Program-made: the position numbers and the translations under genes
Notes under the pieces: generated by a model
The model's input: only the letters and a program-made list of their open reading frames with translations
Told to the model about the DNA's origin: nothing
Databases searched by the model: none
Assembly (NCBI GenBank): GCA_018816735.1
Contig: JAHIVH010000061.1
Location: 248,001-312,000, forward strand
Source: Pseudomonadota bacterium
Lineage (GTDB): Bacteria > Desulfobacterota > Desulfobacteria > Desulfobacterales > JAHIVH01
DNA: 64,000 nt
Direction of reading: 5' to 3'
Part shown: piece after piece, positions 45,197-55,213 of the stretch
Layout of the letters: each line of letters opens with the position of its first letter
Position numbering within the stretch: position 1 is the stretch's first letter

Positions 45197-45902
45197 TATT
45201 TTGCTCTATATATCGGAAAAAAACATCTTCAAGCGTCTCATTATCTTTCACGATCGCGTGAATGGTATCCTTGACAAGGATTTTCCCCTTATGCATGATC
45301 GCCGCTGTTTCACATGTTTTTTCCACCTCTGAAATCAGATGGGAGTTTAAAATTACAGTCACCCCTTTGTCGCGCAGGTTTTCAAGAACCTTTCTGACAT
45401 CGCGAATGCCAATCGGATCAAGTCCGGTGACGGGTTCATCCAGTATCAGCAATTTGGGTTGTCCCAAAAGAGCTGCCCCAAGGCCGATACGCTGCTTCAT
45501 TCCCTTGGAGTAGTCTGATGATTTTTTTCTCTCCTGCCCTTTCATGACAACCATCTCAATGACCCTGTCAACTTCCTTTGCTGCTTCTTTACCGGTCAGT
45601 CCGATTAAAGAAGCATGCCGGGACAGATATGCAAATCCGGAAAGATACGGCGGAATGATGTGCTGCTCGGCGACATATCCGATGTCCTTGCGGGATTCCG
45701 GATTGGATGCTTTCCATCCGTCTATAATAATACTGCCTGAAGACGGTTTGATAAAATCGAGAAGCATCCGGACAATGGTTGTCTTGCCGGCACCGTTTGG
45801 CCCCAGCAAGGCAAAGGAGGCTCCCTTCTGAATCGTAAATGAAACATTGTCGACTGCGGTAAAAGCACCAAAATTTTTTGTAACGGAATCAAGTGTGATC
45901 AT
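45189..45902 (-). CDS. ABC transporter ATP-binding protein
   Basis: 237 residues with Walker A GPNGAGKTT, signature SKGMKQRIGL, Walker B LLILDEPVTGLDP and the switch His in NSHLI. This is the ATPase half of an ABC-2 exporter; the permease follows in an overlapping frame. The C-terminus ends EDVFFRYIE, typical of the CcmA/NatA-like group. The gene pair is self-contained; no substrate-binding or accessory gene is adjacent. Confidence 0.92.
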   Translation of the reverse strand: MITLDSVTKNFGAFTAVDNVSFTIQKGASFALLGPNGAGKTTIVRMLLDFIKPSSGSIIIDGWKASNPESRKDIGYVAEQHIIPPYLSGFAYLSRHASLIGLTGKEAAKEVDRVIEMVVMKGQERKKSSDYSKGMKQRIGLGAALLGQPKLLILDEPVTGLDPIGIRDVRKVLENLRDKGVTVILNSHLISEVEKTCETAAIMHKGKILVKDTIHAIVKDNETLEDVFFRYIEQNNE

Positions 45903-46046
45903 ATCAATACGATTGCCAAATAGTTGAATTAAAAATTCTGTGATTCAGAGCACATTTACCGCATCTTTCTTTTCAGGTCCAGGGTTATTATTTCATTTTT
46001 TCAAAAGGAATCATCTGAGATACACCTGACCAAAGCACGTAATAAC

Positions 46047-47273
46047 ATGGCTGGTATACGTGCGGCAATTGATACAAACAAACAAAACATGATCATCTCG
46101 ATCAATCCTGCTACTGGTCAAAAATTAGGGGAAGTGCCATGCGCCACGCCTTACGATGTGGCCGCAGCCGTGGACCGTGCGCGGGAAGCCCAGATTCATT
46201 GGGCCGGGATTGGCGTAAAGAAGCGCAATCAAATTCTTGACCGCCTGCGGGGCGTCATGATTGATCGTGCAGAAGAGATAGGTGGTTTGGTATCCTCTGA
46301 AAACGGAAAACCCCATTATGAGGCAATGAGTCTGATTTTGCCAATCAGTGAGGCGATAAAACTATACACAACGATGGCCAAAAAACTTGAAAACGGCAAA
46401 AAAGTCAGTGCCACGTACTTTTTGGGCGATAAAGCGTTTATTTTTTATGAGCCTTTGGGCGTTGCCGGATTTATTCTTCCCTGGAATTTTCCGTTTGAAC
46501 TCGGCATCAAACACATGATTCCAGCTTTGGCAGCCGGGAACGCCGTCGTTCAAAAGCCTTCAGAAGAAAATCCCTTAATCGGCGAACTCATCCTGAGCCT
46601 GTTCAAAGATGCTGGCATGCCAGAAAATGTTGTACAAATGGTGCATGGGTTTGCAGATACGGGTGCTGCCTTGATTGACGCTGTTGATGTAGTCTGTTTT
46701 GTCGGCTCTCCGGATACGGGCCGTAAAATAATGGCACGTGCCGCACAGACGCTGACACCAGTGGTGCTTGAACTTGGCGGTAACGACGCAGCCATTGTCC
46801 GTTCAGACGCCGACCTCCTGCATACTGCCAAGGGGCTGGTAAATGGCACGTGTTACAACGCCGGGCAGGTTTGTAACGGTATTGAACGCATCTACTGGCC
46901 GCCCACCGTATTAACCGGTATGACCCATGACATGATCATGATGAAGGAAGAAACCTTTGGTCCGTTTTTACCTATTATGGCTGTTGATAACGATGAAGAA
47001 GCCATTCGTCTGGCCAATGATTCCCCATATGGAGAGCAGGCCTATTATACGTATACATCACCAAAGAGTCTGATGATCAGCAGTAAAAAGGCCGCGGATT
47101 TCTGGATGCCTTATGGAAAAACATCCAAAGAAGCGATTCTGTGCCTGATGAAACTATTCAGCGGCATTTCGCCCTGTTTCCCTTTATGCGTCCAAAAGAA
47201 ATGGTGCAAAAGCATCATGGGGGATTCCGGAATATATCAGGGTGCCGATCGTTATACCCCAAGAATTGGTTGA
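46047..47273 (+). pseudogene. Aldehyde dehydrogenase, deleted and C-terminally scrambled
   Basis: 408 codons. The N-terminal 280 residues are a good ALDH: FILPWNFPF, LELGGNDAAIV with the general-base Glu, and NAGQVCN with the catalytic Cys. At about 46900 the frame jumps from CNGIERIYW directly to PPTVLTGMTHDM, skipping about 70 residues that normally lie between. After NDSPYGEQAYY (about 47045) similarity ends and about 75 unrelated codons follow, without the GFGRR-type substrate loop and C-terminal strands. So one in-frame deletion plus one junction or frameshift. The remaining protein would lack part of the oligomerisation and active-site region. Confidence 0.75.
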
Positions 47274-47350
47274 AGTTTTTTCAATCTTATGGAACATAAG
47301 TATCTGCATCTTGCTTTGTCAGATTATTTTCAAGAATAAAGGCCATAACC

Positions 47351-50074
47351 ATGCCCCAAAAGCCTATCTATGAAGAATTGGAAAAACGGGTTCGTGAACT
47401 GGAGGACCTTATGTTTAAAGGCAAGCCCACAGTGGGGACGCTGCTGGGAAACAGACGGTTTCTTGCGGATCTTATTGAAAACAGCGGGACCCTCATCGTC
47501 ATAAAAGATTGTGAAGGCAAAAACCTCCTCGTCAATCGCAAGTGGGAGGAGGTCACCGGCCTGAATCGTGAATTTGTGATTGGCAAAACCGATGACATGC
47601 TTTTTCCGGCTGAAATTGCACGCCAGTTTCGTAAAAATGATCTCCGCGTCATTGAGTCCGGTACCATGATTGAGACAGAGGAAGTCATGGAGATTCCCTC
47701 TGGTTCCCGCTACTTTATTTCCATCAAGTTTCCCCTGTTTAACGATGAAGGAACGATAACAGGTCTGTGTGGCATCATCACCGACATCACCCAGCGCAAA
47801 TATGCCGAGGAAGCGCTTCGGAAAAGCGAAAAAAAGTACCAATCCTTGTATAACAATGCCCAGGTTGCCCTTTTCCGGAACAGTATGGACGGCAAACTCA
47901 TCGAAATCAATAAACGGTATGCGAAAATGGCCGGATATTCAACCGTTGAGGCGTGCATGGCGGAATTTCGTCCGGGTGAGGCATGGGCTGATCCCAAGGG
48001 ACGGGACGAACTGATAAGCCTCATAAAGGAAAAGGGATTTGTTAACGATTACGAGACAAAAATCATTCGCAGGGATGGGGCCCACATCTGGATCTTGTTT
48101 TCGGCGACAATCTTTCCCGAACAAGGTCTTCTTGAAGGTTCTATCGTTGAAATCACTGAACGCAAGCAGATTGAAGAGGCGCTGAGGAGAAGTGAATCCA
48201 TGCAGCGAAAAATGGTGGCCAATATCGGAGACGTCATCGCCATTATCAGCCAGACTGCCATCAATACATATAAAAGCCCGAATATTGAACGGTTGTTTGG
48301 GTGGAGACCGGAGGATGTTGTCGGAAAAAGCACCTGGGACATTGTGCATCCCGATGACCTGGAATCGACACAGGATTTTTTTGGCACGCTTATGCGTGAA
48401 CCCAATGCTTTTGGAACCACGGAATGCAGATACAAATGCAAGGACGGCAGTTACAGATGGATAGAATTCACGGGGAGTAATCTTTTGCATGATCAGGACA
48501 TCAGGGGGATTCTGGGGAATTACCATGATATCATGGAGCGCAAGCAGGCTGAGGAGACCCTCCGCGAAAGTGAAACACGATTTAAAGCCCTTCACAACGC
48601 TTCATTTGGCGGGATAGCCATCCACGACAAGGGTATTATTTTGGACTGCAATCAGGGCTTGTCGGAAATGACCGGTTATTCTGTCAACGAATTGATCGGC
48701 ATGAACGGGTTGTTGCTCCTTGCGGAAAAATCAAGAGACACTGTCATGACCCACATCCTGGCCGGGTATGAAAAGCCCTATGAAGCGATGGGACTGCATA
48801 AAAACGGCACAGAGTTTCCCGTGCGGTTGGAAGCCCGAAATATACCTTACAAAGGAAAAAATGTAAGAACCGTTGAATTCAGGGATATCACCGAGCAAAA
48901 GCGGGCCGAGGAAGAACGGAAGACGCTGCGCGACGAGTTGATCCAGGCACAGAAAATGGAATCAGTGGGACGGTTGGCAGGCGGGGTTGCCCATGACTAC
49001 AACAACATGCTCAGCGTGATCCTTGGTTATACGGAACTGGCGCTGGACAAGGTGGAACCCTCAGAATCGCTGTATGACGATCTCAAGGAAATCTTTAAGG
49101 CTGCCAAACGATCCACTGAAATCACCCGCCAATTGCTGGCCTTTGCACGCAAGCAGACCATCGCCCCCAAAGTGCTCGACATAAACGGAATCGTGGAACG
49201 TATGTTCAAGATGCTCCGGCATCTCATCGGTGAAGACCTCGATATTGTCTGGCGGCCGGCAAGCCGATTATGGCCTGTAAAAATCGACCCTTCACAGATC
49301 GAACAGATACTGGCCAATCTGTGCGTCAATGCCCGGGACGCCATCGGCGGCGTTGGGAAAGTGACCATCGAGACTCAAAGCATGACCTGTGACAAAGCAT
49401 TTTGCGACACTCACGCCGGTGTCAGTGCCGGAGATTTTGTCGTACTGGCTGTCAGCGATGATGGATGCGGCATGGACAAAGAAACGCTTGACAATATTTT
49501 TGAGCCTTTTTTTACCACAAAGGACGTGAACGAGGGCACCGGCCTGGGTCTTGCCACCGTATACGGCATTGTCAAACAGAACAATGGATTTATCAATGTG
49601 TACAGTGAACCGGGGAAAGGGACGACCTTTCGCATTTACTTGCCGCGTCATGCGGGTGAAGCCATGGAGGTCAGCGCAGAAGCTGTTCAGGAAATCCCGC
49701 ATAGCCGAGGCGAAATGGTGCTTTTGGTGGAAGACGAATCGGCGATCAGAAAGATGGGCCAAATGATGTTGGAAAAACTGGGCTACCAGGTTCTGTCTGC
49801 AGGCACACCTGATGACGCCGTTCGCCTGGCCGGTGAGCACAAAGGTGAAATTCACCTGCTCATCACCGACGTGGTCATGCCCGGCATGAACGGCCGTGAA
49901 TTGGCCGGCAGACTGCATGCCCTTTATCCGGACATCAAAACCCTTTTCATGTCCGGCTACACAGCCAATGTAATCGCCCACAGGGGGATACTGGAAGATG
50001 AGGTCCAGTTTATTCAAAAGCCTTTTTCCATGAAGGAGCTGGGCATTAAAGTCCGTGCAACGCTGGACGACTAG
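47351..50074 (+). CDS. PAS-domain hybrid sensor histidine kinase
   Basis: 907 residues, cytosolic (no transmembrane segment). About four PAS units (roughly 30-150, 155-280, 285-400, 405-525), with linkers ending DITQRKYAEEAL, EITERKQIEEAL, DIMERKQAEETL and DITEQKRAEEER. HisKA with phospho-acceptor His548 (GGVAHDYNNML), then HATPase (NARDAIGG, DDGCGMD, GTGLGLATVYG), and a C-terminal receiver with Asp840 (LITDVVMPGMNG) and Lys in FIQKPFS. It is a stand-alone hybrid kinase; a partner with a phosphotransfer domain or output is not in the window. It ends inside the 3' end of a truncated gene on the other strand. Confidence 0.92.
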   Translation: MPQKPIYEELEKRVRELEDLMFKGKPTVGTLLGNRRFLADLIENSGTLIVIKDCEGKNLLVNRKWEEVTGLNREFVIGKTDDMLFPAEIARQFRKNDLRVIESGTMIETEEVMEIPSGSRYFISIKFPLFNDEGTITGLCGIITDITQRKYAEEALRKSEKKYQSLYNNAQVALFRNSMDGKLIEINKRYAKMAGYSTVEACMAEFRPGEAWADPKGRDELISLIKEKGFVNDYETKIIRRDGAHIWILFSATIFPEQGLLEGSIVEITERKQIEEALRRSESMQRKMVANIGDVIAIISQTAINTYKSPNIERLFGWRPEDVVGKSTWDIVHPDDLESTQDFFGTLMREPNAFGTTECRYKCKDGSYRWIEFTGSNLLHDQDIRGILGNYHDIMERKQAEETLRESETRFKALHNASFGGIAIHDKGIILDCNQGLSEMTGYSVNELIGMNGLLLLAEKSRDTVMTHILAGYEKPYEAMGLHKNGTEFPVRLEARNIPYKGKNVRTVEFRDITEQKRAEEERKTLRDELIQAQKMESVGRLAGGVAHDYNNMLSVILGYTELALDKVEPSESLYDDLKEIFKAAKRSTEITRQLLAFARKQTIAPKVLDINGIVERMFKMLRHLIGEDLDIVWRPASRLWPVKIDPSQIEQILANLCVNARDAIGGVGKVTIETQSMTCDKAFCDTHAGVSAGDFVVLAVSDDGCGMDKETLDNIFEPFFTTKDVNEGTGLGLATVYGIVKQNNGFINVYSEPGKGTTFRIYLPRHAGEAMEVSAEAVQEIPHSRGEMVLLVEDESAIRKMGQMMLEKLGYQVLSAGTPDDAVRLAGEHKGEIHLLITDVVMPGMNGRELAGRLHALYPDIKTLFMSGYTANVIAHRGILEDEVQFIQKPFSMKELGIKVRATLDD

Positions 50075-50568
50075 GACGGTCCTAAACCACTCCACTGCCC
50101 TTCCCTGTATCGTCCTGAGACCAGGCGAAGGCCGGGTGTATTTGCGTTTGCCCATTCTTCGGGGATTTCAAACAAAAAGTCATTGGTCAGATATTCAGTA
50201 AACGGCTGAAGCATGGTGGCCGTGTTCAGGTCATTCAGGTTTTTTGAAGCTGAAATTACAGGTACCGGAATACTGATTTCAGCAACCATCTGATCCTGAT
50301 CATTTCCCACAGCATAGATCGATCCCGGATATCCATCCGATGCCCCTGCCGGATCTCCTTCAGGGTAAAAAGTCATGCCATAACCGCTGTATGTCCAATC
50401 CGACCCTCTCGATACATCAGGCAGTCTGAATGCCCCCCTGTATGCCAGATCCGATGGCTGAATCAGGCCTGCGACCGCACCTGTGACGGCTATCATCGTT
50501 GACAGAATCATACCCAAAGCAAAAAACCGGATTGAGGATCGTTTTTCAGACTGATCTTTTGAAGTCAT
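50071..50568 (-). pseudogene. Truncated exported protein, unknown family
   Basis: 165 codons from the ATG at 50568 (AGGAG upstream). A signal/transmembrane segment (about 17-38) is followed by AYRGAFRLPDVSRGSDWTYSGYGMTFYPEGDPAG, DGYPGSIYAVGND and LNDLNTATMLQPF. From memory this is the beginning of a much longer (400-500 residue) deltaproteobacterial exported family with a propeller-like start. The frame ends abruptly (RYREGQWSGLGPS) exactly where the kinase gene on the other strand ends, overlapping it by 4 nt. The 3' part seems to have been lost when the kinase segment was joined here. Confidence 0.6.
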
Positions 50569-50994
50569 AGTGATCTCCTGGCCGAAACCCATACTGGATT
50601 AATATTGTAAACCAAAAAAAGGTAACATCGGGTTCAAAAAGGACTGGCTTGTTCCAAGCCGATAATTTGGTGCTGGGTTCATATAACAAAATATCTTTCG
50701 GCCATTCAACAAAATTCGACAAATAAAGTTAATCCTATCGATCCTTGGGACAAAAAAAGAGAGGACACGATTCCAAACATTATTCTTGCACGAACGCCAA
50801 AACAATGGCATATTAAACCCTATTATATCGAGTCTTTTCATGCAGTTCGTAAACTAACCCATTTCAAACAGATAAACCGGCCATTGCCGATCCGTCTTGG
50901 GACTTAACCCATCATGATTAAAAATAATGATGTCACGATGCAAATTCTGAATCGGGTTCCAATTGGAAAAACGAATTAACACACGGAGAAACTT
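50569..50994. other. Intergenic region without a recognised gene
   Basis: 426 bp. An 80-codon minus-strand frame (50599-50841) has biased, unconvincing composition and no family. The end carries the ribosome site (GGAGAAACTT) of the chemoreceptor gene. Nothing else is seen. Confidence 0.4.
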
Positions 50995-53103
50995 ATGTTC
51001 AAAATGCTGAAACGATCCCTGATAACGTATTCTCTTTTTTCGACGCTTTTCCTGGCGCAATGCGTTACGATTTATTACTGCATGATCAATTCGCCCGGCC
51101 AGATGAAAACACTTTCTGCCCACATGATCTTTATCTGGCTTGGCGGGCTTTTATGTTCCCTGATTATCCTGTCCGTGCGGTCAATCCCCATTGACCGGTA
51201 TATGGAAAAGTTTAACAGCAAAAATGGCTTGACAGACAAGGAACTGGTATCTGCCATTTCCATGAGTCAGGGCCTCCCGTTTTTCGCGTCCATTTTATAT
51301 TTCATCTACTGGAATGCGATTAACCTGTTCACGTTCATATCATTTAAAATGACCCATATCGGAAACCTGTCCACCCTGAGTCTCACCGGGGGGTGGGTAG
51401 CTGGAATGCTTGCATGCCCATTGCTGGTTTTCGGCATATTGAATCTGATCAACATGCCGGTAAACAAATATTTCTATGATGAAATATACAAAAGGGGCTT
51501 ACAGTTCAGGGGCAGACAATTGACCATAAGATTAAAACTGATGACCGGGTTTGTATTGTTTGGCCTGGCAATGGTTATTTGGCTGGGTTGCGCTGCTTTT
51601 TATACAGGCATCATTCAAATGGTCGAAGAGTCAAAAACAGCTGAATTGAAATATGTAAAGATGTTTATTGAAAATATAAAGCTGAAAGAAGGCGGTTCAC
51701 TTTCCATTGATACCTTGAAAGATATCGTTGAAACCCGGGAAAAAGACGGTGACCTACTGTTCCTTTCAGACAGGACCGGTGAAATCATTTATTCACAGGA
51801 CAAAACTCCCGTTTATGTGGAAAAATGGGACGATATCAATATGGAAATAAAAACCGGTTTGCAAATGGGTGAGGCCAAAAGCATTTATGAAAATATAAAT
51901 GGAAGAATCATTACCATCTGCCCTGTTGGGGAAGACTATTCTTTAGGCCACTTGTCTTATGTGTCGGAAAAGATGCACCGGTTCGGTCCGTTTAAATACT
52001 GGTTTGTATTTTTTATAATCGTCGCCCTTTCTGTAGGCTTTATCATTGGGTATACATTCATATCAGAGACATCAGAATCGATTTTAAACGCCTCTGTCAA
52101 GTTGAAACAACTGGCCGAAGACGAGGGAGATCTGACAAAACGGCTTTCCATAACCGGTGAAGACGAAGTGGGTGATCTGACACGATCGTTCAACTCTTTC
52201 ATGGAGAAATTAAGAATTATCATTTCAGAAATCTCCGGAAACTCGACAACGCTGAACGACTCATCGGCACTCCTTTCCGGCATCTCAAAAAAGATGTCGG
52301 AAGGTGTCGTTCAAATGGCGGAAAAAGCAGGAAGTGTTGCAAGTGCGGCTGATGAAGTGAGTTTCAGCATGACTTCGATTACAGCGGCCATGGAAGAGAC
52401 TTCGGTAAATACCGGCTATGTAGCCGCCTCTGTTGAAGAAATGACAGCCACCATCAACAGCATTGCAGACAGCTCAGGCAAAGCACTTCAAATCACACAG
52501 GATGCGGTGACCCAGTCCAAAACGGCAACGGACAAGATGGACAAGATGGGGATTGCCGCGCGGGAAATAGGAAAAGTCACAGAAGTCATTACTGAAATTT
52601 CCGAACAGACCAACCTGCTCGCGTTGAATGCAACCATCGAAGCTGCAAGAGCAGGAGAAGCGGGCAAGGGATTTGTAATTGTTGCAAACGAGATCAAGGC
52701 GCTTTCAAAGCAGACAGCGGAAGCCACACTGGAAATCAAAAAGCAGATCAGTGACATGCAGGGCTCAGCTGTCGATTCGATCGAGGAGATAAAAAAGATA
52801 TCAAAAGTGATTGCTGAAGTGAATGATATCACCAACGGCATTGCATCTGCCGTAGAAGAACAATCGGTTACCACCAAAGAAATTGCCGGAAATATAGTTC
52901 ATGCATCCCAGGGCATCAATGAAGTAAAAGATAATTTGACACAGGCATCAACTGCCACCCAGACCATTTCCAAAGATATTTCAATGATCAACCAGAGTAC
53001 AGGTGACATAAATGACAACAGTTCCGCTGTTTCCACAAGTGCTGAAAGTTTAATGAAACTGGCCGGTCAGTTAAAGGCGATGGTGGAAAAATTTAAATTC
53101 TGA
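50995..53103 (+). CDS. Methyl-accepting chemotaxis protein
   Basis: 702 residues. The N-terminus has about five transmembrane helices (in roughly 8-30, 43-61, 95-118, 130-155 and 185-207), then an extracytoplasmic sensing segment of about 130 residues, a further helix (about 335-355), HAMP (about 360-412: ASVKLKQLAEDEGDLTKRLSITGEDEVGDL) and the signalling hairpin with EQTNLLALNATIEAARAGEAGKGF near 535-560. It would signal to CheA/CheW, which are not nearby. The multi-helix N-terminus is unusual; most receptors have two helices. Confidence 0.92.
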   Translation: MFKMLKRSLITYSLFSTLFLAQCVTIYYCMINSPGQMKTLSAHMIFIWLGGLLCSLIILSVRSIPIDRYMEKFNSKNGLTDKELVSAISMSQGLPFFASILYFIYWNAINLFTFISFKMTHIGNLSTLSLTGGWVAGMLACPLLVFGILNLINMPVNKYFYDEIYKRGLQFRGRQLTIRLKLMTGFVLFGLAMVIWLGCAAFYTGIIQMVEESKTAELKYVKMFIENIKLKEGGSLSIDTLKDIVETREKDGDLLFLSDRTGEIIYSQDKTPVYVEKWDDINMEIKTGLQMGEAKSIYENINGRIITICPVGEDYSLGHLSYVSEKMHRFGPFKYWFVFFIIVALSVGFIIGYTFISETSESILNASVKLKQLAEDEGDLTKRLSITGEDEVGDLTRSFNSFMEKLRIIISEISGNSTTLNDSSALLSGISKKMSEGVVQMAEKAGSVASAADEVSFSMTSITAAMEETSVNTGYVAASVEEMTATINSIADSSGKALQITQDAVTQSKTATDKMDKMGIAAREIGKVTEVITEISEQTNLLALNATIEAARAGEAGKGFVIVANEIKALSKQTAEATLEIKKQISDMQGSAVDSIEEIKKISKVIAEVNDITNGIASAVEEQSVTTKEIAGNIVHASQGINEVKDNLTQASTATQTISKDISMINQSTGDINDNSSAVSTSAESLMKLAGQLKAMVEKFKF

Positions 53104-53255
53104 AGGGTTTGCAACCTGCAATATATGCCCCCATTGCAATTTTTAGTTGAAAAATCGCGATAACATGATACACCATGTCCATATCTTTAATTCGTCAAAG
53201 CCATTGTCCTGAATCACGTAAAACCACACAGATATTTTTTCAAGAGGGGTAGATC

Positions 53256-55211
53256 ATGAGCACACTTTTATGGAAACCGTCTGAAGAAAGAATCAGGAAG
53301 TCCAACATGTATGCGTTTATGAACATTATCAATAAACGGACCAACAAAAATTTTAAAGATTATGATGCACTTTACAGGTGGTCGATTGACAATATTCCGG
53401 ATTTCTGGGCGGCCATGTGGGATTATGCCCAAATCAGATTTTCCCAACCTTATAGTCAGGTTGTAGACGACCCGCTGAAAATGCCTGGCGCCAAATGGTT
53501 TTCCGGCAGCCGGTTGAATTTTGCCGAAAACCTGCTGCGTTACAGGGATGACCATGTGGCGCTTATCTTTAAAAGCGAAGGCCAGCCCGTCAGAAAACTG
53601 ACCTACCAGGATCTGTTTGATCAGGTTGCCTGTGTGGCGAAAACATTGAGAAAGGAAGGCGTGACAAAGGGTGACCGGGTAGTGGGCTTCATGCCCAATA
53701 TGCCGGAGACCATCATTGCCATGCTGGCGGCAACGAGCATTGGCGCGGTATGGTCATCCTGTTCACCGGATTTTGGAATAAAAGGGGTGCTTGACCGGTT
53801 TGGCCAGATCAAACCCAGAATTATCTTTACGGCAGATGGTTATTTCTTTAAGGGAAAAGCATTTGATTCCTTGACGCCCATGGCGGATATTGTAAAGCAA
53901 CTGCCATCCCTTGAGAAAGTGGTTGTGGTGCCATATACCCAAAAAACACCTGACATCAGCATCCTTCCCCATGCCATTCTGTTTGATGATTTCAAGGCAA
54001 AAGAACCGGGTCTTGACATTGAATTTGAACAGTTGCCTTTTGACCATCCCTTATACATCATGTATTCATCCGGTACCACAGGCGTTCCCAAATGCATGGT
54101 CCAGAGCGCCGGAGGCATTCTCGTTCATCATCTGAAAGAACTGCTGCTTCATACGGATTTGAAAAGGGATGACCGGATTTTCTACTTTACCACATGTGGC
54201 TGGATGATGTGGAACTGGCTGACCAGCTCTCTGGGCGCAGGGGCAACCATCGTCCTTTTTGACGGCAATCCCTTTCATCCGCAACCAGATGCGCTCTGGC
54301 AACTTGCCCAGGATGAAAAGATCACCGTATTTGGCACTAGCGCCGGATATATTGCCGCATTAATGAATTTTGGCGTAAAGCCTGGCAAAGAATACGACCT
54401 GTCATCTTTACGAACACTTCTTTCAACCGGTTCTCCCCTGTCAAAAGAAGGTTTTGAATTTATCTACGAACATATCAAAGAAGACCTTCAGTTGTCATCC
54501 ATATCTGGCGGCTCTGATTTGAACGGATGCTTTGCACTGGGAAATCCAATGGGCGCGGTTTATTCCGGTGAACTCCAGTGCCGGGGCCTTGCCATGAAGG
54601 TTGAGGCATTTGATCTTGAAGGAAAATCCCTTGTAAATGAACAGGGAGAACTGGTCTGTACCCGTGCATTTCCATCCATGCCCATTTATTTCTGGGATGA
54701 TCCTGACAATAAAAAGTATCATTCCGCCTATTTTGATGTTTACAAAAACGTATGGCGGCATGGGGATTTCATTGAGATCAACAACAGAGGCGGTGTCGTC
54801 ATTTACGGGAGATCAGACGCGACTTTGAATCCCGGTGGTGTCCGCATCGGCACTGCTGAAATCTACCGTCAGGTGGAAACCCTGAACGAAATAGAAGACA
54901 GTCTGGTTATCGGTCAGGACTGGAAAAACGATGTCAGGGTGATTCTGTTTATCAAGCTTGCACCGGGCATTGACATGAATGATGCCTTGTTGGGCAAGAT
55001 CCGCATGACCATCAGAAACAATACATCACCACGCCATGTACCGGCCAAAATCATTGCGGTCCCTGATATCCCCTACACACTGAACATGAAAAAGGTGGAG
55101 CTTGCCGTTAAAAAGGCCATTCAGGGCAAGGACATCACCAACAAGGACGCATTAAGAAATCCGGAATCGCTTGATTTTTTTCAAAACATCAGAGAATTAA
55201 AGGAAGATTGA
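53256..55211 (+). CDS. Acetoacetate-CoA ligase
   Basis: 651 residues, the usual length. It activates acetoacetate with ATP and CoA to acetoacetyl-CoA plus AMP and PPi. The N-terminal WKPSEERIRKSNMYAFM and the AMP-binding core IMYSSGTTGVPKCMVQ (about residue 268), DRIFYFTTCGWMMWN and YGRSDATLNPGGVRIG are diagnostic of the acetoacetyl-CoA synthetase branch. The C-terminal NMKKVELAVKKAIQGK carries the catalytic Lys region. AGAGGGG precedes the ATG. It overlaps or abuts the downstream dehydrogenase, so the two form an operon for ketone-body-type C4 acids, and the product fits the thiolase at 32.4 kb. Confidence 0.92.
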   Translation: MSTLLWKPSEERIRKSNMYAFMNIINKRTNKNFKDYDALYRWSIDNIPDFWAAMWDYAQIRFSQPYSQVVDDPLKMPGAKWFSGSRLNFAENLLRYRDDHVALIFKSEGQPVRKLTYQDLFDQVACVAKTLRKEGVTKGDRVVGFMPNMPETIIAMLAATSIGAVWSSCSPDFGIKGVLDRFGQIKPRIIFTADGYFFKGKAFDSLTPMADIVKQLPSLEKVVVVPYTQKTPDISILPHAILFDDFKAKEPGLDIEFEQLPFDHPLYIMYSSGTTGVPKCMVQSAGGILVHHLKELLLHTDLKRDDRIFYFTTCGWMMWNWLTSSLGAGATIVLFDGNPFHPQPDALWQLAQDEKITVFGTSAGYIAALMNFGVKPGKEYDLSSLRTLLSTGSPLSKEGFEFIYEHIKEDLQLSSISGGSDLNGCFALGNPMGAVYSGELQCRGLAMKVEAFDLEGKSLVNEQGELVCTRAFPSMPIYFWDDPDNKKYHSAYFDVYKNVWRHGDFIEINNRGGVVIYGRSDATLNPGGVRIGTAEIYRQVETLNEIEDSLVIGQDWKNDVRVILFIKLAPGIDMNDALLGKIRMTIRNNTSPRHVPAKIIAVPDIPYTLNMKKVELAVKKAIQGKDITNKDALRNPESLDFFQNIRELKED

Positions 55212-55213
55212 TC

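Noticed and set aside
47939..48595. 218-codon minus-strand open frame
   Set aside because: Antisense to the PAS repeats of the kinase.
49292..50155. 287-codon minus-strand open frame
   Set aside because: Antisense to the kinase HATPase and receiver parts; shadow of a strongly conserved coding frame.
50599..50841. 80-codon minus-strand open frame
   Set aside because: No ribosome site, odd composition, no family; kept as intergenic.
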